Shown one piece after another: positions 17,256 through 25,201 of a stretch of 64,000 nucleotides of DNA. Every line of letters begins with the position of its first letter. Within the stretch, counting starts at the first letter, position 1. The notes under the pieces are model-generated. The model had not been told where the DNA came from. It ran no database searches and was given only the letters and a program-made list of their open reading frames with translations. Source of the DNA: Clostridiaceae bacterium (GTDB lineage Bacteria > Bacillota > Clostridia > Lachnospirales > Lachnospiraceae); NCBI GenBank assembly GCA_902363735.1, contig CABJBA010000003.1, positions 310,001 to 374,000 on the forward strand, in the 5' to 3' direction. The translations under genes and the position numbers were made by a program.

Positions 17256-17888
17256 TTATGCAATCGCCTGAGCTGCTGCAGTCACTTCATCCCAAGGAAT
17301 GATAGCCAGAGCAGTGCTGGGACATCCAGCTGCGCAGGCTCCGCAGGCAATGCATTTGCTTGATTTATTTGTCTCCGGATTCACTGTGGGCATATGCCAT
17401 GGACAGGCTTCTACACAGGCTCCGCAGCCGATACACTTTTCCTCATCCACTATACGGGTACCCCAGTCATTGGTGCCGATTGCCTTTACAGGACATGCAT
17501 TTCCGCAGGCAGGATCCTTGCACTGGCGGCAGGTGTCCGGATAATATGTAAAATTGCCGTTATACATTCCGTCTTCTCCGTGAATGTGCAGATTGCGGCT
17601 CACCTTTACCCTAGATATGTAAGTGGAAACCTCTTGATCATTTGTCAGAGTACAATTAATCTCGCACCGTTCGCATCCTGTGCACTTTGCGGTATTTACT
17701 ACCAGCAGCCCCTGAGGAAGTGCCCATGTGGATACCTGGTCACTTTCCACCTCCTTCTGAGAGCAGCCAAACAGGGAAAGCATTGTTGCAGAAACCGTCA
17801 GTCCTGCCAGACTTCTTCCGGAAATTTTCAAGAATTGCCTTCTTGTCATTTCTTTGTCAAAAAAACCCCTCTTTACGTCATCAGACAT
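17256..17888 (-). CDS. Tat-exported four-cluster ferredoxin-like lipoprotein (YdhY/WorS type)
   Basis: The 210-residue protein has a GGAGGG ribosome site. The N-terminus carries the twin-arginine motif T-R-R-Q-F-L-K (Arg16-Arg17), a hydrophobic stretch, and a lipobox-like L-F-G-C at residues 39-42, so export by Tat followed by lipid anchoring is likely. Four cysteine motifs follow: C-T-G-C-E-R-C-E-I-N-C, C-R-Q-C-K-D-P-A-C-G-N-A-C-P, C-I-G-C-G-A-C-V-E-A-C-P and C-I-A-C-G-A-C-A-A-G-C-P, enough for four [4Fe-4S] clusters. It should take electrons from the oxidoreductase encoded 16 bp downstream, which may be carried across the membrane as a hitchhiker. Confidence 0.92.
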   Translation of the reverse strand: MSDDVKRGFFDKEMTRRQFLKISGRSLAGLTVSATMLSLFGCSQKEVESDQVSTWALPQGLLVVNTAKCTGCERCEINCTLTNDQEVSTYISRVKVSRNLHIHGEDGMYNGNFTYYPDTCRQCKDPACGNACPVKAIGTNDWGTRIVDEEKCIGCGACVEACPWHMPTVNPETNKSSKCIACGACAAGCPSTALAIIPWDEVTAAAQAIA

Positions 17889-17915
17889 AAAAACCCTCCA
17901 ATCCAGTAATCACAT

Positions 17916-18042
17916 ATATTTACCGTTATATTGCAGTAAAATAAATACTTTGCAATATTTTTTGATGATATTATTGTATAATTTTATGGGCAGTTAGTCA
18001 ATATTTACCCGTTATTATTTTAACATTCTATCGGTAAATAAC
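17916..18042. promoter_or_regulatory. Three copies of a TATTTACC(C)GTTAT-like motif between the ferredoxin and tatA genes
   Basis: Copies occur at 17916-17930 (ATATTTACCGTTATA), 18001-18017 (one extra C in the centre) and, inverted, at 18032-18042 (CGGTAAATAAC). They fill the divergent promoter region of the Tat genes and the aldehyde oxidoreductase operon. Repetition in both orientations suggests binding sites for one regulator shared by both transcripts. The half-site CGTTATAT is reminiscent of ModE-type sites, but no regulator gene is adjacent. Confidence 0.55.
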
Positions 18043-18052
18043 TAAAATTCCA

Positions 18053-18081
18053 TTGATTTTAAAATTTATCTAGGGTATAAT
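18053..18081 (+). promoter_or_regulatory. Promoter for tatA-tatC
   Basis: TTGATT and TATAAT are separated by exactly 17 bp, 45 bp before the tatA start. It overlaps no other feature and lies just downstream of the inverted motif copy. Confidence 0.7.
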
Positions 18082-18126
18082 ATAACCAAGAAACCAATTC
18101 TATTTTTAAGAAATGAGGTAATTATT

Positions 18127-18324
18127 ATGTTTGGAAGATTAGGTCCCTTTGAGTTAATTTTGATTCTCTGTATCGCTTTGATTGTATTTGGGCCAAGCAA
18201 GCTCCCTCAGGTGGGCCGCTCCTTAGGCCAGGCCATCCAGGAATTCAAAAAAGGAACTGCTGACGTGAAAAAGGAATTAAACAGCCTGACAGAGGATACC
18301 CCGGAAAACGATAAAAACGCTTAA
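18127..18324 (+). CDS. tatA: Sec-independent translocase subunit TatA
   Basis: The 65-residue protein has a GAGGT ribosome site. It has the TatA/E plan: a short N-terminal membrane helix (about 5-22) ending in F-G-P-S-K-L-P, the conserved glycine-proline hinge, then an amphipathic helix with G-R-S-L-G-Q-A-I-Q-E-F-K-K-G and a charged tail. TatA forms the pore of the twin-arginine translocase. No TatB is present, matching the minimal TatAC systems of Firmicutes. The divergent gene encodes a protein with a twin-arginine signal, the likely client. Confidence 0.96.
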   Translation: MFGRLGPFELILILCIALIVFGPSKLPQVGRSLGQAIQEFKKGTADVKKELNSLTEDTPENDKNA

Positions 18325-18334
18325 GGTGGAAGAT

Positions 18335-19078
18335 ATGGATTCAGAAAAGAAGACCGACACCCTGGTACGGCACCTGGCTGCTCTGAGAAAAAGACTGATT
18401 ATCATACTGGTCATTAATTTTGGTGCAGCCATGGTCTGCTATCAATTTATGGGAACACTGATCCAATACATACTGAATTTGAATCCAGGAATGAAACTCG
18501 TATATTTGACACCTTCAGAACCGTTTATGGCATATTTGGAACTGGCTCTGACCTGTGCCATAGTCCTATGCTTTCCCGTAACAGTTCTGCAAATATGGCT
18601 GTTTGTATCTCCTGGGCTGTACAAAAAAGAGCAGGTCTATGTACTTCTTTCCCTGTTTTTTGGATTCTTTTTCTTTATTGCAGGCGTAGTATTCGGCTAC
18701 TTTGTAGCCCTTCCCATAACCTTGGATTTTTTTATGAGAATTACTGTAGAATCAGTAACCTCTGCTGTATCAATTAAAAACTTCGTTTCCTTTTGCAATG
18801 CCACATTGCTGAGCTTTGGAGCTGTTTTTGAGTTGCCTGTTCTCGTTTTTCTCCTGTCCCTGCTGGGTATTTTAAAACCTGCTTTTATGAAAAAAAGCCA
18901 TGGTGTGCTGATTCTGATTATATTTATTATTGCAGCAATCATCACCCCTCCCGATGTGGTATCCCAGGTACTGCTTGCCATTCCCATGGTAATCCTGCTG
19001 GAGATCAGCATGGGAATCTGCATTATAGTCCATAAGCACCGGGAAAAAAGAGAATTACTGGAACAAAGCAATGCCTGA
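18335..19078 (+). CDS. tatC: Sec-independent translocase subunit TatC
   Basis: The 247-residue protein has six membrane segments. The start is placed at the ATG 5 bp after an AAGGTGG site; an in-frame GTG at 18326 overlaps that site. Typical TatC residues include H-L-A-A-L-R-K-R-L near the N-terminus, L-T-P-S-E-P-F in the first external loop, and F-G-A-V-F-E-L-P-V in the middle. TatC recognises the twin-arginine motif. It follows tatA by 10 bp and ends in a strong terminator. Confidence 0.96.
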   Translation: MDSEKKTDTLVRHLAALRKRLIIILVINFGAAMVCYQFMGTLIQYILNLNPGMKLVYLTPSEPFMAYLELALTCAIVLCFPVTVLQIWLFVSPGLYKKEQVYVLLSLFFGFFFFIAGVVFGYFVALPITLDFFMRITVESVTSAVSIKNFVSFCNATLLSFGAVFELPVLVFLLSLLGILKPAFMKKSHGVLILIIFIIAAIITPPDVVSQVLLAIPMVILLEISMGICIIVHKHREKRELLEQSNA

Positions 19079-19092
19079 TAAAATTATTTTCA

Positions 19093-19144
19093 CAAAAAGA
19101 CCTGATACCTATGCTGAATGAGCCGTAGGTATCAGGTCTTTTTG
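19093..19144. terminator. Strong bidirectional terminator between tatC and the FMN-binding gene
   Basis: A 19-bp perfect stem from 19093 to 19111 and 19126 to 19144 with a 14-nt loop; its outer part is A5 on one side and T5 on the other, so it works in both directions. Confidence 0.9.
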
Positions 19145-19162
19145 TAATTCTGGTTTTGAAAA

Positions 19163-20044
19163 TTATTTTAATACCTCTTCTTTCAAGAAAAAATATCCGT
19201 TATTGATTGTTGTCCCAACTGCCTTAGAGGAAATGGTTGCACCAGATACGGCATCCACATTCGTCACACTGATCGGTTCTCCCGGGGACTCTTCTTTTTC
19301 CCCTTCCGCAAGACCTGCTTCTTCCAGCTTCAACGCAGCCTGTTCTTCAGGGGACAAATCAGAAAAAGGCTCCGTCAGCTTTTCCCCTTCCACCGAACTT
19401 GCCAACAGTCCTGCTTCATACAAGGCATTCATGGATTTTCCTTCCGGGGGTAAATCAGAAAGCGGAGTTTCCAGCTTTTCTCCCTCATAGGAGCTTTTCA
19501 AAAGGCCAGCCTCATACAAAGTACGCATAGCCGTTGCCTCCGGTGAAGTATCTCCAGGATTCCACTGTGCGGGATCGTAATCTTCATAGGCCCGGTCAGC
19601 AGTTTCCCCTTCTCCGGCAGTACCTGCTTCACCTGTAACTGGAGACATGACTTTTAAATCAGCCACCTTTATAGGAGCCGGGATATTCTGAAACTGACTT
19701 AAAAATCCCTCCTCAGTCACCTTCGTGCCAATGCCATTTGTTTCTCCCTGGGACAAGACCGTCAGATTTAAAATATGTTCTCCTGTCTGGTCAAAAACCA
19801 CGGCAGTCTCAATATCGCCTGCAAACCCTTTTGCTGCCCCGTATACCACATAACTTCCGTCAGCCAGTGTCTGCAGTTCCTTTACCTGATACTGGTCCCC
19901 GTTAAGTCCGGAAATATCTGCAACTGTGCCGCTAAAAGCCGCTGCCACCTGCTTTTTTACTGTCTCCGCAGTAAAAATCGTTCCCAGGGATAACATGCAC
20001 ATCACCCCTGCTGCAATAGCCTGATCATATCTTTTTTTCCGCAT
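19163..20044 (-). CDS. Exported FMN-binding protein with repeat-containing insert
   Basis: The 293-residue protein has an N-terminal hydrophobic signal or anchor (about 8-27). Residues about 51-120 match the first half of an FMN_bind domain. The covalent flavin motif D-A-V-S-G-A-T (Thr270 the expected attachment site, as in RnfG and NqrC) is near the C-terminus. Between them lies a 140-residue insert with two 32-residue repeats and a partial third. Proteins of this type receive FMN from ApbE outside the membrane and carry electrons. Its position beside Tat and the exported ferredoxin suggests a place in the same electron chain. No ApbE gene is in the window. Confidence 0.85.
   Translation of the reverse strand: MRKKRYDQAIAAGVMCMLSLGTIFTAETVKKQVAAAFSGTVADISGLNGDQYQVKELQTLADGSYVVYGAAKGFAGDIETAVVFDQTGEHILNLTVLSQGETNGIGTKVTEEGFLSQFQNIPAPIKVADLKVMSPVTGEAGTAGEGETADRAYEDYDPAQWNPGDTSPEATAMRTLYEAGLLKSSYEGEKLETPLSDLPPEGKSMNALYEAGLLASSVEGEKLTEPFSDLSPEEQAALKLEEAGLAEGEKEESPGEPISVTNVDAVSGATISSKAVGTTINNGYFFLKEEVLK
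19334..19525 (-). repeat. 96-bp in-frame tandem repeat in the FMN-binding protein
   Basis: Residues 174-205 and 206-237 share the pattern LYEAGLL-x-SS-x-EGEKL-x(2)-P-x-SDL-P/S-P-E. A truncated third copy (L-E-E-A-G-L-A) follows at 240-246. The unit is acidic and could act as a spacer. Confidence 0.85.
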
Positions 20045-20260
20045 ATCCTCATCTCCTACACATATTAGACATCAAACCCTTTATATTAAAATGATATCAA
20101 ACAGTCCGCCATATGTAAAGATTTTTTGTTAAATTTATGACAACTTTTTCCTCTGTTGAATTTATAAGTTAAAAATGTTATAATATATCTATTGTAAAAA
20201 TGTAATAACAGAGAAGGAAGCCTCAATCCCAAATATACTGAAAAGCAGATCGGAGTACCC

Positions 20261-20836
20261 ATGAATACAGAAAACCAGAATCTTCTGCAGGCAAAACGTA
20301 TGATACTTATAGGAGCAACAGGCCGCAACAGCGGAAAAACAACTCTCGCACTCCAGATTATCAATGCTTTTCAAGATAAAGTTCCTATTATCGCATTTAA
20401 GCTTATTACTGTAAGAGATCATGAAGACATCTGCCCCAGAGGGGGACATGGTTGTGGAATATGCAAGGGACTAAAGGGTTGCTTTGATATAACGGAGGAA
20501 CAAGGGGTTGGAAACAAGGACACTATGGTGATGAAAACAGCCGGTGCCAGAGAAGTGCATCTGATCAGGGCCTTGAAAGAACATGTGGGGGAAGCTCTGG
20601 AGGAAGCTCTGAAAGCAGTCCCTGAAGAGGCTCTTATTTTGTGCGAATCCAACAGTGCACGCCTTTTCGTGGAACCAGCTTGCTTTATTATGATCCAAAG
20701 CAGCACCGCTTCTTCCATTAAACCTACGGCACAGGCGGTAATGGGCTATGCCGATGCCATTCTCTCCCAGGATGAAGCTTCTTTTACCACCTTTGTTCAT
20801 GAACAGCTTCCGCAAAAGCTAGGAATCAATTTATAG
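20261..20836 (+). CDS. MobB-like P-loop NTPase with Cys-rich insert
   Basis: The 191-residue protein has a GGAG site 5 bp before the ATG. A P-loop, G-A-T-G-R-N-S-G-K-T-T, sits at residues 18-28, and an unusual segment C-P-R-G-G-H-G-C-G-I-C-K-G-L-K-G-C near residue 57 holds four cysteines and a histidine, suggesting a bound metal or Fe-S cluster. The fold resembles MobB-type proteins of molybdopterin metabolism, and the neighbourhood (MoeA, aldehyde oxidoreductase) supports a role in pterin cofactor or metal handling. The exact reaction is unknown. It is transcribed divergently from the FMN-binding gene. Confidence 0.7.
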   Translation: MNTENQNLLQAKRMILIGATGRNSGKTTLALQIINAFQDKVPIIAFKLITVRDHEDICPRGGHGCGICKGLKGCFDITEEQGVGNKDTMVMKTAGAREVHLIRALKEHVGEALEEALKAVPEEALILCESNSARLFVEPACFIMIQSSTASSIKPTAQAVMGYADAILSQDEASFTTFVHEQLPQKLGINL

Positions 20837-21014
20837 GTCAAGTCAGCAGAGGGCTGACCTCTCCCACACAAAACAGAGTAAATCTGTGAAGGGCCATGCA
20901 TAAGTTTAGTGTAATAATTCTCATTGTCAATATTACCGCACTTTTAGAATGTTGAAAAGTTTAATACAACCCAACTGGAAAGCAGTATTGTTGATGTGAA
21001 TTGCAATATAAGCA

Positions 21015-21057
21015 GAGAAAAAGGGAACTGTGCATCAGCTGCAGTTCCCTTTTTCTC
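21015..21057. terminator. Bidirectional terminator
   Basis: GAGAAAAAGGGAACTG and CAGTTCCCTTTTTCTC form a 16-bp perfect stem between the convergent MobB-like and permease genes, with T-rich 3' arms in both directions. Confidence 0.85.
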
Positions 21058-21082
21058 CACTTATATGTATATTTTCAAAATC

Positions 21083-22348
21083 TTAAGCCCAAATAATCCA
21101 CAGAAGAATATAACCAGATACCACAGCAATCATAGAAAACGGAACTCCAATCTTCATGAAATCCATATTAGTAACTGTGTATCCTTCTTTTCTTAAAATA
21201 CCAATACCCGTAATATTAGCGCTGGCACCAATAGGAGTTAGGTTTCCTCCCAGAGTTGCCCCTGTCAATAACCCAAAATAAAGAAGGTACGGATCAACCC
21301 TCATCAAAGCCGCAATACTGCTGACTACAGGAAGCATGGTTGCAACATAAGGAATATTGTCAATAAAAGCAGAAAACAGCACAGAAGCCCACACAATTAA
21401 GGAATAGATCAGAAACAGATTATCTCCTGCTATTCTGACAAATAAGAGGCTGATGGCGTCAATAACGCCCGCTTCCGTAATACCTGCAATGATAACAAAC
21501 AAGCTGGCAAGCAACAGTAAGGTCTGTCCATCCATCTCCCGAAAAAACTGAAGCAGGTGAGAAGATGACTTTTCAACAATCGCTTTTCTGGTAAAACCGA
21601 TCAATGCCAATCCAGTACAGATAAAACCATTTGTGACTGCCGGCTTATCCGAAATAAAAGAAGCCAGAATCAGCAACAGCACTGTTCCGCTTAAAAGTGC
21701 AGAAGGCACATAGTCCATTACCTCAGTACGACCCGTAGATGCTATTGGCTCTTTCAACTTGCGGAAATAAAACATTAAAATCAAACTGGACACAAGAGCG
21801 CCAACCTGTACAATCCAAAACATTCCCGGTTTTCCGTCTAAAATAAAGAAGTCTAAAAAACTTAGTTTTGCATATCCACCAAGCAAAATCGCTGTTGTAT
21901 CGCCAACCAAGGTTGCAGCTCCCTGTAAATTAGATGAAACTGCGATGGAAATAATAACAGGCACTGGACTAATCTTTAGTTTTTTGGAAAGTGCAAGAGC
22001 GACGGGGGCAATCATCAAAACTGTAGCCACATTGTCTACAAACGCCGAAATGATTCCGGCAAACAGAGCCAGTGCAACGACTGCAACTTGGACACTAGGT
22101 ACTTTTTCCATGATGACATCTGCCATTAAGGCCGGCATCTTGGATTCAATAAAAAGAGCCACCGTTCCCATGGTTCCGGCAATCATTAAAAGTACATTCC
22201 AGTCAATCGATACCAAAACTTTTCCAACCGGCAAAATCCCCATTAACACAAACAAAGCTGCAGAACCTGCAGCAATATAGGCACGGTATTTACCAAAGCC
22301 AAGGAGCAGTACATAAGTTAACGCAAACATTCCCAAAGCAAGATACAT
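21083..22348 (-). CDS. ArsB/NhaD (SLC13-like) family permease
   Basis: The 421-residue protein is almost wholly hydrophobic, with about 11-12 membrane helices. Two related halves carry the family motif, F-V-D-N-V-A-T-V-L-M-I-A-P in the first and F-I-D-N-I-P-Y-V-A-T-M-L-P in the second. G-A-T-L-G-G-N-L-T-P-I-G-A-S-A-N is typical of the ion transporter superfamily. Substrates in this family include arsenite, sodium/proton, citrate and other anions, and nothing here decides between them. A 14-bp inverted repeat lies upstream, and the gene follows a TIM-barrel gene on the same strand. Confidence 0.88.
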   Translation of the reverse strand: MYLALGMFALTYVLLLGFGKYRAYIAAGSAALFVLMGILPVGKVLVSIDWNVLLMIAGTMGTVALFIESKMPALMADVIMEKVPSVQVAVVALALFAGIISAFVDNVATVLMIAPVALALSKKLKISPVPVIISIAVSSNLQGAATLVGDTTAILLGGYAKLSFLDFFILDGKPGMFWIVQVGALVSSLILMFYFRKLKEPIASTGRTEVMDYVPSALLSGTVLLLILASFISDKPAVTNGFICTGLALIGFTRKAIVEKSSSHLLQFFREMDGQTLLLLASLFVIIAGITEAGVIDAISLLFVRIAGDNLFLIYSLIVWASVLFSAFIDNIPYVATMLPVVSSIAALMRVDPYLLYFGLLTGATLGGNLTPIGASANITGIGILRKEGYTVTNMDFMKIGVPFSMIAVVSGYILLWIIWA

Positions 22349-22457
22349 ATTATTTCTCCTTTTGCATTCTTTTGACTTATTGACTGATATATAGTCTGGC
22401 AGGACAATTTTACAGCAATGTCAATTTATTGATGGTATGGCTGTAAATATCCATCTT

Positions 22458-22487
22458 TTTTGATATACTATTTATAGTATATCAAAA
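22458..22487. promoter_or_regulatory. 14-bp perfect inverted repeat, candidate operator
   Basis: TTTTGATATACTAT at 22458-22471 is repeated in reverse at 22474-22487 with a 2-bp spacer. No T run follows on the permease strand, so a repressor site (GntR-like in appearance) upstream of the permease gene is more likely than a terminator. Confidence 0.6.
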
Positions 22488-22542
22488 GTGACACAATGTC
22501 AATATTTTCCAGCAAAACGAGAGTTGTAACGTTGTTGTAACA

Positions 22543-23232
22543 TCACAAACTTTCTGTTTTCTTACAGCGCCTGCGATATTCGTCCATAATATGTTTAAAA
22601 ATTTCACCATTTGTGGGCGGTGTATATGTAACTGCATTAGCTCCTGCCTCAATAACAGCCTCAATTGATTCTCTGCTTGGCCCTCCGGTTGCAATAATAG
22701 GAAATGTTTCATCAATCCGGCGCAGTGCCTTAATAATCTCAACAGTATTTTTTCCGCCGGACACATTAACGATCTTTGCGCCTGAACCCAGCATCCGTTC
22801 TTCTAAGTTCTCATGGATTGAAATAATTGATAATACAATGGGAATATCAATGTGTTCGGCCAGATCTTTTATAAATTCCGTTTTCGTTGGCGCATTCAAT
22901 ACCACACCCGTAGCTCCATGCAGCTCGGCATCAAGTGCAATATCACGAACTCTCGCCCCGGCCGTTGTACCTCCGCCCACGCCTGCCAGTACCGGCTTCT
23001 GTGACACATCAATAATTGCCTTTGTAATCTGCATTGTGGGCGTAAACGGATATACGGCAATGACCGCATCTGCATTACAATTTGCAATTATGGCAACATC
23101 TGTAGAGAATAATATGGATTTAATCCGTTTTCCGTTAATAATAATCCCTGTTGCCCGATTTACAGCATCAGGTACAATTACAGTGTGACTGCGTAATTTA
23201 GTATCGATTCTTGGGACAATCCGATCTTTCAT
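22543..23232 (-). CDS. TIM-barrel protein of unknown specificity (often labelled hydrolase)
   Basis: The protein has 229 residues from the ATG preceded by AAAGGAGG; the longer frame upstream has no ribosome site. Repeated beta-strand/glycine patterns such as A-G-V-G-G-G-T-T-A-G, I-V-N-V-S-G-G and the C-terminal phosphate-binding-like I-I-A-T-G-G-P-S-R-E-S-I show a TIM barrel. It resembles conserved Firmicute proteins given only a generic hydrolase label. I cannot assign a reaction. The gene lies upstream of the ArsB/NhaD-type permease on the same strand, separated by 194 bp with a palindrome, so coregulation is possible but not shown. Confidence 0.7.
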   Translation of the reverse strand: MKDRIVPRIDTKLRSHTVIVPDAVNRATGIIINGKRIKSILFSTDVAIIANCNADAVIAVYPFTPTMQITKAIIDVSQKPVLAGVGGGTTAGARVRDIALDAELHGATGVVLNAPTKTEFIKDLAEHIDIPIVLSIISIHENLEERMLGSGAKIVNVSGGKNTVEIIKALRRIDETFPIIATGGPSRESIEAVIEAGANAVTYTPPTNGEIFKHIMDEYRRRCKKTESL

Positions 23233-23409
23233 ATGTGTGTCCTCCTTTACTTTTAAGGAAATCATTTTTATCAACTGTCTTTCAAAAAACAAAAATAGCA
23301 GATTTTAAATTTACGGTATCTTGTTAAGCTGCTATCCCAAACAAATACATAAATCAAACCTGCCTATGCTGATTTTATCATCTATTTCACTAACTAACAA
23401 TTCTTTATT

Positions 23410-24390
23410 TTACTTTTTAATATTTTTTACTGTATGACTATCCTCTTTATCCTTTTGTTCCCCCATTTTATTCAGTCTCCTGACACGTTCACATTCCTGG
23501 CATTTCCGTTCTTTGATATTATTTACCCTTTCCATGATCATATTGACTGCAATTCCCCCTGCAATAACAGAACCTCCCAAAAACGAGGCATCTGAATGAT
23601 CATTACCTGACATAACATCCAGAAATACTCCTGTAAATACCTGACCAACAAAAACCAGCATGGTTAGCTGGAAAGCCGGAATCCGGGGGACAATTATATT
23701 GGAAAGCATTACTGCTGCTACACCGAGGACCCCACCTAAATAAATCCATATCCGAAAATCATTTTCTGTGATAACGTTCAAATGTATGGTACCCTTTGTA
23801 ACAGCAAGTGCAACAATTACAGTAATCGGAAGCCCAACCAGATGATTGACCAGAGAACCATTCAAAGCACCAATTTTTTTAGCCAGATACGCATTGACTG
23901 TTCTGGACAGTACCACTGTAATCCCTGAGCCAAAAGATATAAGTACAGCCGCAAATCCAGCAGCAACCGTGTGATCCAGCATCAGAAGAACACCAAAAAC
24001 AGCAAATACCAGGCCAAATAGAGATGTTTTTTGAAATGGTCGTTTCTCCATATCAAACCAGCCAAACATATCAATAAATATAGAAGTAACAGTCTGTCCC
24101 AACAACCCCAATGCTATAATGCTTGTCATACTTATATGACCAAACGCTAAATTTGTAAAAATGGTGGTCAAAACACCTATGGCACCTCCAAGATAAATCC
24201 ATTTCGGTTTGTGAACAAAAAGTGCTTTCTTTTCTTTCTGCAACACATAGAATGCCAAAGCAAACAACGACCCAACTACATGGATAATCACCGCTGCTAA
24301 AAAAGCCCCATATTGGTCTGACAGCCCTCCGTTAACAGATAACATAACAGACAGCAGAATACCCGATACAAAAGCAAAAAATTGATACAT
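23410..24390 (-). CDS. DMT superfamily transporter, YdcZ (DUF606) type
   Basis: The protein has 326 residues from an ATG with a GGGAGG site at 24390; the longer frame has no site. Two five-helix DUF606 units lie in tandem, each opening with similar glycine-rich helices and containing P-x-W-x-Y-L-G-G-x-x-G/I-W-I-Y-L-G-G. A charged C-terminal tail (about 45 residues with R-K-C-Q-E-C) extends into the cytoplasm. The family is presumed to export small metabolites. It is transcribed divergently from a Crp-family regulator, a common pairing that suggests local control. Confidence 0.85.
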   Translation of the reverse strand: MYQFFAFVSGILLSVMLSVNGGLSDQYGAFLAAVIIHVVGSLFALAFYVLQKEKKALFVHKPKWIYLGGAIGVLTTIFTNLAFGHISMTSIIALGLLGQTVTSIFIDMFGWFDMEKRPFQKTSLFGLVFAVFGVLLMLDHTVAAGFAAVLISFGSGITVVLSRTVNAYLAKKIGALNGSLVNHLVGLPITVIVALAVTKGTIHLNVITENDFRIWIYLGGVLGVAAVMLSNIIVPRIPAFQLTMLVFVGQVFTGVFLDVMSGNDHSDASFLGGSVIAGGIAVNMIMERVNNIKERKCQECERVRRLNKMGEQKDKEDSHTVKNIKK

Positions 24391-24500
24391 TCTCCCCACC
24401 TCCCTATAAAATAATAACAGAATCATTATCACAGTACATAGGACATTTGTCATAGTGTTTTTATAATTTTCTGGTATAATGTTATAGTGAGGTGATAACT

Positions 24501-25178
24501 TTGAAAAAACTCTCCCTAAAGAAAGAACACATGGTCAAACTTGCAGAATATGGTTTGAAAAATATACCCTTAGAGGCTTGTTCCTGTATGCGCTTTTCAT
24601 CAGGCGAAGAGGTTTTACGGGAGGGAATACCGATTTTCTGGCTTGCCATCATTGTTGATGGAAGGGCTAAAGTCTGCCGAACCGCCCCCAACGGCAAGAG
24701 TCTGATTCTTTGCTATAATATTTCCTGCGGAATGATTGGTGAAGTTGAATTGATGACAAGACAGGAACTCGCCGCATCTTCTATTATAGCTATTACAGAT
24801 TTTGAGTGCATTGCAATAAATTATGAAAACTGCATTACCGAATTAAAAACTAATATTACTTTTTTAAATAAACTGGGAATCGAACTGGCAGAAAAGCTGT
24901 ATAAAAGTGCAGACAGCTTTACCTCCTCATCATTATATACCGGAGAACAACGGCTTTGCACCTATATTCTTCAGACTTCCCATCGTAACCTGTTCAGCGA
25001 TATCCTGACAGATGTCTCCTGTTCCGTTGGCTTGAGCTATCGCCATATGTTCCGGTTGCTGGGGCAGCTTTGTGAGGATAAGGTATTGGATAAGAGAGAT
25101 AGCGGGTATTATATTTTAAATCGCAGGGAGTTGATCCGGCGTTCTCACACTGAAACAGACTTAACATCTACACTTTAA
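24501..25178 (+). CDS. Crp/Fnr family transcriptional regulator (YeiL-like)
   Basis: The protein has 225 residues from a TTG start 6 bp after GAGGTGA; a GTG at 24492 lacks a ribosome site. The N-terminal cyclic-nucleotide-binding-like beta roll (about 25-120) includes F-S-S-G-E-E-V-L-R-E-G, and a C-terminal winged helix contains the recognition helix V-G-L-S-Y-R-H-M-F-R-L-L. Several cysteines are present near the N-terminus but no clear Fe-S pattern. It is divergent from the YdcZ-type transporter gene, its likely target. Confidence 0.88.
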   Translation: MKKLSLKKEHMVKLAEYGLKNIPLEACSCMRFSSGEEVLREGIPIFWLAIIVDGRAKVCRTAPNGKSLILCYNISCGMIGEVELMTRQELAASSIIAITDFECIAINYENCITELKTNITFLNKLGIELAEKLYKSADSFTSSSLYTGEQRLCTYILQTSHRNLFSDILTDVSCSVGLSYRHMFRLLGQLCEDKVLDKRDSGYYILNRRELIRRSHTETDLTSTL

Positions 25179-25201
25179 ATCTCCGGTTCCTTACTTTTAC
25201 T

